Shown in pieces: positions 29,930 to 37,963 of a stretch of 64,000 bases of DNA. Source of the stretch: Mycolicibacterium sp. 018/SC-01/001 (GTDB lineage Bacteria; Actinomycetota; Actinomycetes; Mycobacteriales; Mycobacteriaceae); contig NZ_VKAA01000002.1 in NCBI RefSeq assembly GCF_007096635.1, positions 124,001 through 188,000 on the forward strand, in the 5' to 3' direction. Positions within the stretch are counted from its first letter, which is position 1. Every line of letters begins with the position of its first letter. The notes under the pieces were generated by a model. The model had not been told where the DNA came from. It saw only the letters and a list, made by a program, of their open reading frames with translations, and ran no database searches. A program made the position numbers and the translations under genes.

Positions 29930-30961
29930 TCAGCGGCTACCTAAGACTTCGCCAATATAGAGAGCAACTGCGGCGACGTTGGCGATGGTTCCCGGATAGT
30001 CCATCCGTGTGGGACCCAACACACCCATGCCGCCGAACACCTTGCCCGAACTACCGTATGCCGTGCTGACCACCGACGTGCCGGCCATCTGCTCGGCCTC
30101 GGTCTCGTGCCCGATCCGCACGGTCACTTTCCCCGCCTCCTGCTGCTTGGCCAACAGCCTCAGCACCACGACCTGTTCCTCGAGCGCTTCGAGGACCGAC
30201 CGCAGCGACCCGCCGAAGTCGGCGGTGTTGCGGGTCAGGTTGGCCGTGCCGCCGAGCAGCAAGCGCTCCTCGGTGTGCTCGACGAGCGTCTCGACCAGGA
30301 CGGTCGCGGCGCGGCCGACCGCATCGGCCAGCCCGCCCTGGCCGTTGATGTGCGACGCCAGATCCGAGACGGCCACCGAGGCGGCGGCGAGCGGTTTGCC
30401 CTCCAGTGCCTGACCCAGCAGCTCGCGTAGCTGCGACAGCTGCGCCTCGTCGATACCGTCACCGAGTTCGACGATGCGCTGATCGACGCGTCCGGAGTCG
30501 GTGATCACGACCAGCAGCAGCCGGGCCGGGGTGAGGGCCACCACCTCGAGGCGCCGGACCGACGACGTCGACAGCGTCGGGTACTGCACGATCGCGACCT
30601 GGCGGGTCAGCTGCGCGAGCAGGCGGACCGCGCGCCGCAGCACGTCGTCGAGGTCGACGCCGGATTCCAGGAACGTCAGGATCGCGCGCCGTTCCGCGCT
30701 CGACATCGGCTTGACGTCGTCGAGCCGGTCGACGAACTCGCGGTAACCCTTCTCGGTTGGCACCCGGCCGGAGCTGGTGTGCGGCTGGGTGATGTAGCCC
30801 TCGGCCTCCAGCACGGCCATGTCGTTGCGAACGGTCGCGCTCGACACCCCGAGGTTGTGCCGCTCGACCAGGCTCTTGGAGCCGATGGGCTCCTTCGTCG
30901 CGACGAAATCGGCGACGATCGCGCGGAGAACCTCGAATCTGCGCTCATCGGCGCTACCCAC
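29930..30961 (-). CDS. hrcA: Heat-inducible transcription repressor HrcA
   Basis: 343 residues, same length as Rv2374c. N-terminal winged helix ([45 protein letters not shown]), a GAF-like middle and the conserved C-terminal [27 protein letters not shown]. Represses groE-type genes by binding CIRCE elements. No CIRCE (TTAGCACTC-N9-GAGTGCTAA) was seen upstream of this gene, so autoregulation would need another site. GTG start at 30961. Confidence 0.95.
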   Translation of the reverse strand: MGSADERRFEVLRAIVADFVATKEPIGSKSLVERHNLGVSSATVRNDMAVLEAEGYITQPHTSSGRVPTEKGYREFVDRLDDVKPMSSAERRAILTFLESGVDLDDVLRRAVRLLAQLTRQVAIVQYPTLSTSSVRRLEVVALTPARLLLVVITDSGRVDQRIVELGDGIDEAQLSQLRELLGQALEGKPLAAASVAVSDLASHINGQGGLADAVGRAATVLVETLVEHTEERLLLGGTANLTRNTADFGGSLRSVLEALEEQVVVLRLLAKQQEAGKVTVRIGHETEAEQMAGTSVVSTAYGSSGKVFGGMGVLGPTRMDYPGTIANVAAVALYIGEVLGSR

Positions 30962-31086
30962 TGCTCACCCCACTTCACTTCGCACGTGACCGACCGGTCC
31001 ATTTTACGGTCAGGTGCACATCGGAGCGCCGGGTTAACCTTGCAGGGCTAAGCAAACCGGGAGAAGTGTCAAGCAAAGGCGCGTCG

Positions 31087-31401
31087 ATGATCTTCAAGGG
31101 TGTCCGCGACGGTAGGCCGTATCCGGACCACGGCCTGTCCCACCGGCAGTGGGCTCAGATACCTCCCCGCCAGATCCGCCTCGACGAACTCGTGATGACG
31201 ACGACCGTGCTGGCGCTCGACCGCCTGCTGTCGGAGGATTCGACCTTCTACGGCGACCTGTTCCCGCACGCCGTGCGCTGGCGCGGCAACGTCTATCTCG
31301 AAGACGGGCTGCACCGCGCGGTCCGTGCCGCGCTGCGCAACCGCACCGTGCTGCACGCGCGGGTGTTCGACATGGACATGGCCGCGCCGCAACCGGGCTG
31401 A
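31087..31401 (+). CDS. Uncharacterised small protein (Rv2375-like)
   Basis: 104 residues. Conserved-looking stretches are VRDGRPYPDHGLSHRQWAQIPPRQIRLDELV, ALDRLLSEDSTFYGDLFPHAVRW and EDGLHRAVRAALRNRTVLHARV. The last resembles the small helical motif of ParB/Srx-type sulfiredoxin folds, but I cannot assign it firmly. The ATG at 31087 (MIFKGVRDGR) has AAAGG seven bases upstream; the GTG at 31066 would put its Shine-Dalgarno too close. Divergent from hrcA, as Rv2375 is from Rv2374c. Confidence 0.72.
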   Translation: MIFKGVRDGRPYPDHGLSHRQWAQIPPRQIRLDELVMTTTVLALDRLLSEDSTFYGDLFPHAVRWRGNVYLEDGLHRAVRAALRNRTVLHARVFDMDMAAPQPG

Positions 31402-31418
31402 GCCCGCCCCGCCGGCGC

Positions 31419-32288
31419 TCACCCGAGCAGCGGCTTCCTGTCCCTCGTCATATCGGTCAGCGCGTCCTGCATCGCGGACTCGACCCGGCCCGCGAACTGC
31501 TCGGCGGTCTCGTCGTCCGCGGCGATCATCGGGGCGAGCACGCGGGTCACGAGCTTGGTCGGCAGCGGCAGATAGGGCAGCATGCCCACCGCCCCGACGT
31601 TGAGGCCCCACGGCACCGACACGCTCACCGGCAGTGCCTTGACCCGCAGGATCTTGTCCAGACGCAGCGCCCGCGCCAGCCGCTCGCCGCTGGACAGCAC
31701 GAGTAGTGACTCCCCCGCCCCGGCGGTGACGACCGGAACGATGGGCACCTTGTGCTCGAGGGCGAGTTTCGCGAAGCCGGTGCGCCCGTCGAACTTCACG
31801 AGGTTGCGTTCGTCGAACGTCTTCGCCGCGTCCTTGTCGCCGCCGGGGAACACCAGGACGTGGTGGCCCGCCTCGAAGGCCTCGACGGCGCTGTCCCGGC
31901 TGGCCGGACGCGCTCCGAGAGGTTCGAAGAGGCGTCCGACCCCGAGCGTCCAGGCGAGCTGATGGGTGAGGATCGTCAGCGGGCGATCGAGGTGCAGCTC
32001 ATCGAGGGCCGCCCGGACGGCGAAGACGTTGAGGTCGACGACGCCGCCGAAGCCGTGGTTGGCGACGAACAGCACGGGGTCGGTGGGCGTCTCGATCGTC
32101 GAGTCGATGTCGAGCCGGTGGTAGCGCCGCACGAACTCGTCCCCGACGGCGGCGACGGCCGCCATGGCGCGGGCGATCGCGTCGTCGACGACGGGTTCAC
32201 CGCCCAGGCTCTCGGCGACGCCGTCGAGCGCGGACAGGATTCCGTCGGCGAGGCTTTCCAGCCGTCCCCGCTCACCCGCATCGGCCAC
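31419..32288 (-). CDS. Lysophospholipid/diacylglycerol acyltransferase-like protein
   Basis: 289 residues with the PlsC/LPLAT fold. The acceptor motif is NHGFGGVVD, a variant with six residues between His and Asp instead of the usual HxxxxD. Block 3-like FPGGDKDAAKTFDERN and proline-rich VPIVPVVTAG follow. No strong membrane helix. Family members esterify glycerolipids; MGAT/DGAT-like relatives show similar NHG motifs. Monocistronic; convergent with the gene at 31087 and divergent from the LLM gene. Acyl acceptor unknown. Confidence 0.72.
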   Translation of the reverse strand: MADAGERGRLESLADGILSALDGVAESLGGEPVVDDAIARAMAAVAAVGDEFVRRYHRLDIDSTIETPTDPVLFVANHGFGGVVDLNVFAVRAALDELHLDRPLTILTHQLAWTLGVGRLFEPLGARPASRDSAVEAFEAGHHVLVFPGGDKDAAKTFDERNLVKFDGRTGFAKLALEHKVPIVPVVTAGAGESLLVLSSGERLARALRLDKILRVKALPVSVSVPWGLNVGAVGMLPYLPLPTKLVTRVLAPMIAADDETAEQFAGRVESAMQDALTDMTRDRKPLLG

Positions 32289-32360
32289 AGCGGCGTCCCC
32301 TCCCGGTCGCGGTTATCGAAGCACACGCCCGGCGCTGGCGGAGCCGAGTGCGCGCACGGT

Positions 32361-33233
32361 ATGAGTAGAGCTATGAAATTGACAGGTGTCGGGTTGTGGA
32401 GTTCGCAGTTGCGGTACGGCAATGCCGGGGAGGCGGCCGAGGCGGCCGCCGAGCTCGACGAGCTCGGTTTCCCGGCGCTGTGGATCCCCGACGTCGGCGG
32501 CCCGGTGCTCGACGCTGTCGACAACCTGCTGTCCGCGACGTCGAAGACAGTCATCGCCACGGGCATCCTGAACCTGTGGATGCACGAGCCGGCCGAGGTG
32601 GCCGCGCGGTACGCCACCCTCACCGAAACCCATGGTGAGCGCTTCCTGCTCGGCATCGGTGTCAGCCATGCCCCGCTCATCGACTCGCAGGAGCCAGGGC
32701 GCTACCGCAAACCGCTGGCCGCCACCAAGGCGTTCCTCGACGGCATCGACGCATCGCCCACCCCGGTGCCCACCGGCAACCGGGTGCTCGCGGCACTGGG
32801 CCCGAAGATGCTCGAGCTGTCGGCGACCCGGGCCGCCGGCGCGCATCCGTACCTGAGCACGCCCGATCACACCCGCTCGGCGCGGGAACTGCTGGGTGAC
32901 GCACCGATGCTGCTCCCCGAGCAGAGCGTGCTGCTCGTCGACAACAGAGACGATGCGCGCGCGATCGGCACGGACTGGCTGCGCTCGTACCTGGGGCTGC
33001 CGAACTATGCGAACAACATCCTGCGCAGCGGCTTCACCGAGGAGGACATCAGCACGGTCAGCGACCGGCTGTTCGACGCTCTGATCGCGTGGGGTGACGA
33101 GGAGACCGTGCTGCGGCGGGTCAACGAACACCTCGACGCCGGCGCCGACCATGTCTGCGTGCAGGTGCTGACGGCTGATGCCCGCGAGTTCCCCCGGGAG
33201 CAGTGGCGCCGCTTGGCAGCTGCCCTTTCCTGA
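32361..33233 (+). CDS. LLM-class F420-dependent oxidoreductase
   Basis: 290 residues, a luciferase-like TIM barrel: MKLTGVGLWSSQLRYG, AAAELDELGFPALWIPDVGG, TETHGERFLLGIGVSHAPL, and a substrate/cofactor loop ARAAGAHPYLSTPDHT-like region (TRAAGAHPYLSTPDH). Mycobacterial members of this subfamily use deazaflavin F420 rather than FMN; that is inferred, not visible. Start ATG 32361 (MSRAMKLTG), with an alternative at 32373. Lies 12 bases from the convergent hemW stop. Confidence 0.8.
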   Translation: MSRAMKLTGVGLWSSQLRYGNAGEAAEAAAELDELGFPALWIPDVGGPVLDAVDNLLSATSKTVIATGILNLWMHEPAEVAARYATLTETHGERFLLGIGVSHAPLIDSQEPGRYRKPLAATKAFLDGIDASPTPVPTGNRVLAALGPKMLELSATRAAGAHPYLSTPDHTRSARELLGDAPMLLPEQSVLLVDNRDDARAIGTDWLRSYLGLPNYANNILRSGFTEEDISTVSDRLFDALIAWGDEETVLRRVNEHLDAGADHVCVQVLTADAREFPREQWRRLAAALS

Positions 33234-33245
33234 GCCCCGGCCTGA

Positions 33246-34436
33246 TCAGACCAGCAGGTCCCGAACCACTGCGTCGGCCAGCAGCCGTCCCCGGTCGGTG
33301 AGCACTAGCCGATCACCGTCGGCACGCAGCAGGCCGTCGTCGACGATGCGGGCCGCGCGGGCACGCTCGTCGTCGCCCAGCAGCGCGGTCGGCAGACCGG
33401 CGCGAAGCCGCACCCGCAGCATCACGTCCTCGACGTGCGAGGTGTCGCGGTCGAGGGTCTCGAAATCGGCCACCGGCAGGCGCCGGTCTGCCAGGACGGC
33501 CGCGTAGGCGCTGGGGTGTTTGACGTTCCACCACCGGGTGCCGCCCACATAGCCGTGGGCGCCGGGGCCTGCACCCCACCACTGACCGCCCGCCCAGTAC
33601 CCCAGGTTGTGCCGGCATTCCCCGCCGGGTCTGCTCCAGTTCGACACCTCGTACCACCGCAGCCCGGCCGCGTCGAGGCGCTGGTCGAGCAGCTCGTAGC
33701 GGCGGGCCAGCACATCGTCGTCCGGGGCGGGCAGCTCGTGGCGGCGCACCTTGCGGGCCAGCGCGGTGCCGTCTTCGACGATCAACGCGTAGGCCGATAC
33801 GTGGTCGACGCCCGCCTCGATCGCGGCGTCGACGGAGCGCAGCAGGTCGTCGTCGCTCTCGCCCGGCGTGCCGTAGATCAGGTCGATGTTGACGTGCTCG
33901 AAGCCCGCCCGACGGGCCTCCCGCGCCGCCTCCAGGGGACGGCCAGGTGAGTGCACCCGATCCAATGTCGCCAGCACGTGGGGCGCTGTGGACTGCATGC
34001 CCAGCGAGACGCGCGTGTACCCGGCCGAGCGCAGCCCGTCGAAAAAAGCCGGCGACGTCGATTCCGGGTTGGCTTCGGTGGTCACCTCCGCATCGCTTGA
34101 GAGGGTGAAGTGTTCGCGGATCGCATCGAGCACCTCGGCGAGGCCGGCGGCACCCAGCAGCGACGGAGTCCCACCGCCGACGAAGATCGTCGATACCGGC
34201 GGGGCGGTCCCGAGCCGCGCCGCGGCGAGCGCGAGCTCGGTCCGCAGTCCCGCCAGCCAGCCCGCCGGTGTGGCACCGGAGGAAGCACCGCCGAGCTCGG
34301 CCGGGGTGTAGGTGTTGAAGTCGCAGTAGCCGCAGCGCGTGGCACAGAACGGCACGTGGACGTAGAGCCCGAACGGCGCCCCCGGGGCCGGCATCAGCTC
34401 TGGGAGCTGCGCGGGCTGGGCGGGTAGGACAGGCAT
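33246..34436 (-). CDS. hemW: Radical SAM protein HemW (HemN-like)
   Basis: 396 residues. The radical SAM [4Fe-4S] motif is CATRCGYCDF (CxxxCxxC) after LYVHVPF, followed by TIFVGGGTPS, TTEANPES and the HemN C-terminal domain. It has the HemW-type cysteine motif rather than the longer coproporphyrinogen dehydrogenase N-terminus; HemW proteins are heme chaperones. Equivalent to Rv2388c. ATG at 34436 chosen; the longer frame to 34523 overlaps the divergent control region of nirA. Confidence 0.87.
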   Translation of the reverse strand: MPVLPAQPAQLPELMPAPGAPFGLYVHVPFCATRCGYCDFNTYTPAELGGASSGATPAGWLAGLRTELALAAARLGTAPPVSTIFVGGGTPSLLGAAGLAEVLDAIREHFTLSSDAEVTTEANPESTSPAFFDGLRSAGYTRVSLGMQSTAPHVLATLDRVHSPGRPLEAAREARRAGFEHVNIDLIYGTPGESDDDLLRSVDAAIEAGVDHVSAYALIVEDGTALARKVRRHELPAPDDDVLARRYELLDQRLDAAGLRWYEVSNWSRPGGECRHNLGYWAGGQWWGAGPGAHGYVGGTRWWNVKHPSAYAAVLADRRLPVADFETLDRDTSHVEDVMLRVRLRAGLPTALLGDDERARAARIVDDGLLRADGDRLVLTDRGRLLADAVVRDLLV

Positions 34437-34525
34437 GCGACCAGTGTCCCAGGTGGGGCGAGGCGGACTTTTGCTCGCGGTGAGCGTAAATCTGTGCCGG
34501 TTGGGACCGGTGGGCCCCTTCATGG

Positions 34526-34531
34526 CACAAT
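34526..34531 (+). promoter_or_regulatory. -10 box CACAAT for the nirA leader transcript
   Basis: CACAAT ends six bases before the GTG at 34538, so a leaderless transcript would start exactly on that GTG. A possible -35 (TTGGGA at 34501) has a long 19-base spacing. Inferred from the match between promoter and reading frame. Confidence 0.45.
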
Positions 34532-34537
34532 GGCCGG

Positions 34538-34636
34538 GTGATCGACGCCGGCATCGTGCCCACCCGCGTAACGCTGGTGATTCGTCGTCACGTCGACTTC
34601 AAGCGTGTGTGCAGCAGCTGTTGTTGTCCCCTGTGA
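34538..34636 (+). CDS. Polycysteine leader peptide upstream of nirA (cysteine attenuator)
   Basis: Short frame GTG...TGA ending VCSSCCCPL, with four cysteine codons in seven positions, three of them consecutive TGT. From the GTG at 34538 it is 32 residues; an in-frame GTG at 34577 gives 19 residues with RRHVDFKRVC, a pattern common in actinobacterial leader peptides. The nirA start lies 111 bases after its stop. Polycysteine leaderless short ORFs are known in mycobacteria as cysteine-responsive attenuators: when Cys-tRNA is scarce, ribosomes stall on the cysteine run and the downstream sulfur operon is expressed. Confidence 0.8.
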   Translation: MIDAGIVPTRVTLVIRRHVDFKRVCSSCCCPL

Positions 34637-34726
34637 CTTCGTAGACCTGCCCACCTGCACTTTTCAGCTGGCCGCCGGATCTGCGTCGCCGGACAGCCCC
34701 GGTGATTTCGCGCAGTGACGAAGGCC

Positions 34727-34744
34727 GGCTCCGATCCAGGAGCC
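34727..34744 (+). promoter_or_regulatory. Hairpin sequestering the nirA ribosome-binding site
   Basis: GGCTCC-gatcca-GGAGCC: a six-base-pair perfect stem whose 3' arm is the AGGAGC Shine-Dalgarno of nirA, three bases before the ATG at 34748. A second stem is possible just upstream (CTGCG at 34681 with CGCAG at 34711). Together they could form the on/off structure read by the polycysteine leader. Confidence 0.6.
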
Positions 34745-34747
34745 AAG

Positions 34748-36433
34748 ATGACATCAGCATCACCGAAAGCAACACCCAAGCCCGCCAAGCGGCCCCGCGG
34801 CGAAGGCCAGTGGGCGCTCGGGTATCGCGAGCCGCTCAACGCCAACGAGCAGGCCAAGAAGGACGACAACCCGCTCAACGTTCGGGAGCGGATCGAGAAC
34901 ATCTACGCCAAGGGCGGCTTCGAGTCGATCGACAAGGGCGACCTGCGCGGTCGTTTCCGCTGGTGGGGGCTCTACACCCAGCGCAAGCCCGGCTACGACG
35001 GCACCTGGACCGGTGACGAGAACACCGACATGCTCGAGGACGAGTACTTCATGCTGCGGGTCCGCAGCGACGGCGGCGCGCTGACCGCGGCCGCGCTGCG
35101 CACCCTCGGCGGGATCTCGACCGAATTCGCCAGGGACACCGCCGACATCTCCGACCGCCAGAACGTCCAGTACCACTGGATTCGCGTCGAGGACATGCCG
35201 GAGATCTGGCGCCGCCTCGACGAGGTCGGACTCCAGACGACCGAGGCATGCGGCGACTGCCCGCGCGTCGTTCTCGGATCGCCGCTGGCCGGTGAGTCAC
35301 TCGTGGAGGTGATCGACGGCACGCCGGCGGTCAACGAGATCGTCAAGCGTTACGTCGGCAAGCCCGAGTACTCCAACCTGCCGCGCAAGTTCAAGACCGC
35401 GATCTCGGGCCTGCAGGACGTCGTGCACGAGGTCAACGACGTCGCGTTCATCGGCGTCGAACATCCCGAGCACGGACCCGGCTTCGACCTGTGGGTCGGC
35501 GGCGGCCTGTCGACCAACCCGATGCTGGGACAGCGGGTCGGCGCCTGGGTGCCGCTCGACGAGGTGCCCGACGTGTGGGAGGGCGTGGTCAGCGTCTTCC
35601 GTGACTACGGCTACCGGCGCCTGCGGTCCAAGGCACGGCTGAAGTTCCTGATCAAGGACTGGGGTGTCGAGAAGTTCAGAGAAGTTCTGGAAACGGAGTA
35701 CCTGAAGCGACCGCTGCTCGACGGTCCGGCTCCCGAGCCGGTGACCCGTCCCATCGACCACGTCGGGGTGCAGAAGCTCAAGAACGGCCTCAACGCCGTG
35801 GGCGTCGCCCCGATCGCCGGCCGGGTGTCGGGCACGATCCTGACCAAGGTCGCCGACCTGGCCGAGGCGGCGGGCAGTGACCGCATCAGGTTCACGCCGT
35901 ACCAGAAGTTGATCATCCTCGACGTCCCGGACGACAAGCTCGACGAGCTGCGTACCGGCCTCGACGCGCTGAATCTTCCGTCCACCCCGTCGCATTGGCG
36001 GCGCAACCTGATGGCCTGCACCGGCATCGAGTTCTGCAAGCTGAGCTTCGCCGAGACCCGCAGCCGCTCGCAGGTGCTGGTGCCGGAGCTGGAGAAGCGG
36101 CTCGAGGACATCAACAGCCAGCTCGACGTGCCGATCACGATCAACATCAACGGCTGCCCGAACTCGTGCGCCCGCATCCAGGTCGCCGACATCGGGTTCA
36201 AGGGCCAGATGGTGGACGATGGCGACGGTCCCGAGGAGGGTTTCCAGGTTCACCTGGGGGGAAGTCTGGGTCTGGACAGTGGCTTCGGCCGCAAGCTGCG
36301 CCAGCACAAGGTGGTCGCCACGGAGCTCGGTGACTACATCGAGCGGGTCGTTCGCAACTTCGTGAAACAACGAGAGCAGGGCGAGCGTTTCGCTACGTGG
36401 GCTCTACGAGCAGACGACGCGGACTTGAGGTGA
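34748..36433 (+). CDS. nirA: Ferredoxin-dependent sulfite reductase
   Basis: 561 residues. Siroheme-[4Fe-4S] ligands are Cys424 and Cys430 (CTGIEFC) and Cys470 and Cys474 (CPNSC). Tyr76 and Cys168 lie 92 residues apart, the same separation as the covalently linked Tyr69-Cys161 pair known in M. tuberculosis NirA (SirA), so this is a sulfite rather than nitrite reductase. Reduces sulfite to sulfide with six electrons from ferredoxin for cysteine synthesis. First gene of nirA-cysH-che1; preceded by a cysteine-sensing leader. Confidence 0.95.
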   Translation: MTSASPKATPKPAKRPRGEGQWALGYREPLNANEQAKKDDNPLNVRERIENIYAKGGFESIDKGDLRGRFRWWGLYTQRKPGYDGTWTGDENTDMLEDEYFMLRVRSDGGALTAAALRTLGGISTEFARDTADISDRQNVQYHWIRVEDMPEIWRRLDEVGLQTTEACGDCPRVVLGSPLAGESLVEVIDGTPAVNEIVKRYVGKPEYSNLPRKFKTAISGLQDVVHEVNDVAFIGVEHPEHGPGFDLWVGGGLSTNPMLGQRVGAWVPLDEVPDVWEGVVSVFRDYGYRRLRSKARLKFLIKDWGVEKFREVLETEYLKRPLLDGPAPEPVTRPIDHVGVQKLKNGLNAVGVAPIAGRVSGTILTKVADLAEAAGSDRIRFTPYQKLIILDVPDDKLDELRTGLDALNLPSTPSHWRRNLMACTGIEFCKLSFAETRSRSQVLVPELEKRLEDINSQLDVPITININGCPNSCARIQVADIGFKGQMVDDGDGPEEGFQVHLGGSLGLDSGFGRKLRQHKVVATELGDYIERVVRNFVKQREQGERFATWALRADDADLR

Positions 36434-36439
36434 TGTGAC

Positions 36440-37147
36440 GTGACCGACGTGATGACCGACACCGACCTGCAACAGCTGGCCGAGCGCGGTGCGGCCGAGT
36501 TGGGGCCGCACGCTACGGCTGTCGACCTGCTGCGATGGACCGACGAGAACTTCGCCGGCAACTACATCGTGGCCTCGAACATGCAGGACGCCGTCCTGGT
36601 CGACCTCGCGGCCTCCGTGCGTCCCGGGGTCGACGTGCTGTTCCTCGACACCGGCTACCACTTCGTCGAGACGATCGGCACCCGCGACGCGGTCGAAGCC
36701 GTTTATGACGTCAATGTCGTCAACGTGCGGCCGGAGAAGACGGTGGCCGAGCAGGATGCGTTGTTCGGCAAGAACCTGTTCGAGCGCAGCGCGAACGAGT
36801 GCTGCCGCATGCGCAAGGTCGAGCCGCTGTCGAAGGCGCTCGCCGGTTACTCCGCGTGGGTGACCGGCATCCGCCGGGTCGAGGCCCCCACGCGCGCCAA
36901 CGCACCGCTGATCAGCTGGGACAAGGCATTCGGTCTGGTGAAGATCAATCCGCTGGCGGCGTGGACCGATGACGAGATGCAGGACTACATCGACACCCAC
37001 GGCATCCTGGTGAATCCGCTGGTCGACGAGGGCTATCCGTCGATCGGGTGCGCACCGTGCACGGCCAAGCCGATCGCCGGCGCCGATCCGCGCAGCGGCC
37101 GCTGGGCCGGTCAGGCCAAGACGGAGTGCGGGCTGCACGCATCGTGA
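36440..37147 (+). CDS. cysH: Adenosine 5'-phosphosulfate (APS) reductase
   Basis: 235 residues. It has the iron-sulfur cysteines of the APS type (Cys121-Cys122 in ECCRMRK and Cys204/Cys207 in GCAPC) and the catalytic cysteine in the C-terminal ECGLH (Cys230). Reduces APS to sulfite with thioredoxin, supplying NirA. PAPS-type enzymes lack the CC...CxxC set. Start is GTG 36440, six bases after the nirA stop; it overlaps che1 by four bases. Equivalent to Rv2392. Confidence 0.95.
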   Translation: MTDVMTDTDLQQLAERGAAELGPHATAVDLLRWTDENFAGNYIVASNMQDAVLVDLAASVRPGVDVLFLDTGYHFVETIGTRDAVEAVYDVNVVNVRPEKTVAEQDALFGKNLFERSANECCRMRKVEPLSKALAGYSAWVTGIRRVEAPTRANAPLISWDKAFGLVKINPLAAWTDDEMQDYIDTHGILVNPLVDEGYPSIGCAPCTAKPIAGADPRSGRWAGQAKTECGLHAS

Positions 37148-37863
37148 TCACGGGGGCCGACGCGCTGGTGCTGACGGCGCACGGTAGCGCCGATCCGCGG
37201 TCGGCGGCGACGGCACACGCGATCGCGTCCTGCCTTCGCCGGGTGCGTGCCGGGCTCGACGTGCGGGTGGCGTTCTGTGAGCAGAACTCCCCCAACCTGA
37301 CCGACGAGTTGCGTACCGTGCCGCGAGGACGCGCGGTCGTGGTTCCGCTGCTGCTCGCCGACGCCTACCATGCGCGCGTCGACATCCCGGCGATGATCGC
37401 GGAGTCCGGATCGCAAGCCCGTCAGGCCGAGGTCCTCGGCGAGGACGATCGTCTGATCTCGGTGCTGCGGCAACGTCTGGAGCACGCCGGGGTGTCGCGC
37501 CTCGATCCCGATGTCGGCGTGATCGTCACCGCGGTCGGCTCGTCGCATGCCCAGGCCAATGTCCGAACCGCCGGGGTGGCGCACGACGTGGTGCTGACGA
37601 CCCGGTGGCAGGCCACCACGGCGTTCGCGACCGGGCCGTCTCCATCGCCGGCCGAAGCGGTGGCGGAACTCCGAGCGCGCGGAGCGACGCGCCTGGTCTT
37701 CGCGCCGTGGTTCCTCGCGCCGGGCCGCATCACCGACCGCGTCGCGGCGTACGCGCGCAGCGAGGGCATCCCGATGTCGGCACCGCTGGGCGCCCACCGT
37801 CAGGTCGCCGCAACGCTGCTGGATCGTTTCGACACCGCTCGCTCAGCCCACGCGGCGGCCTGA
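37144..37863 (+). CDS. che1: Sirohydrochlorin ferrochelatase-like protein (CbiX/SirB family)
   Basis: 239 residues. Chelatase features: ALVLTAHGSADPRSAATAH with the active-site His, VVVPLLLADAYHARVDIP, and in the second half IVTAVGSSHAQANV and LVFAPWFLAPGRITDRV. Inserts Fe2+ into sirohydrochlorin to make siroheme, the NirA cofactor, which explains its place as third gene of the operon. GTG start overlaps the cysH stop (GTGA). Equivalent to Rv2393. Confidence 0.88.
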   Translation: MITGADALVLTAHGSADPRSAATAHAIASCLRRVRAGLDVRVAFCEQNSPNLTDELRTVPRGRAVVVPLLLADAYHARVDIPAMIAESGSQARQAEVLGEDDRLISVLRQRLEHAGVSRLDPDVGVIVTAVGSSHAQANVRTAGVAHDVVLTTRWQATTAFATGPSPSPAEAVAELRARGATRLVFAPWFLAPGRITDRVAAYARSEGIPMSAPLGAHRQVAATLLDRFDTARSAHAAA

Positions 37864-37927
37864 GCAGCACAAACGCAGGTGCTTGGTACGCTCGGGGCCA
37901 CCTGACGGCCGACGAGCAAAGGACTCG

Positions 37928-37963
37928 ATGCACCCTCATAGACCCGAGGCGGTCACATGCTGA
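37928..37963 (+). CDS. Eleven-codon uORF overlapping the CNNM start
   Basis: ATG at 37928 behind a good Shine-Dalgarno (AAAGGA, 5 bases upstream) encodes MHPHRPEAVTC and stops at TGA 37961-37963, a few bases inside the next gene whose ATG is at 37957. Termination there could feed ribosomes to the CNNM start or hold them away from it. It ends with a cysteine codon. Sequence-only prediction. Confidence 0.4.
   Translation: MHPHRPEAVTC

Noticed and set aside
30962..31086. CIRCE element near hrcA
   Set aside because: No TTAGCACTC-N9-GAGTGCTAA or close variant between hrcA and the divergent gene.
33246..34436. Coproporphyrinogen dehydrogenase (true HemN)
   Set aside because: The CxxxCxxC context and length match HemW; the HemN-specific N-terminal extension is absent.
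34748..36433. Nitrite reductase, as the name nirA suggests
   Set aside because: The Tyr76/Cys168 pair and cysH/che1 neighbours indicate sulfite reductase.
37864..37956. M-box (Mg2+) riboswitch before the CNNM genes
   Set aside because: Length is short and the conserved M-box sequence blocks are not visible; only generic stems and a uORF.
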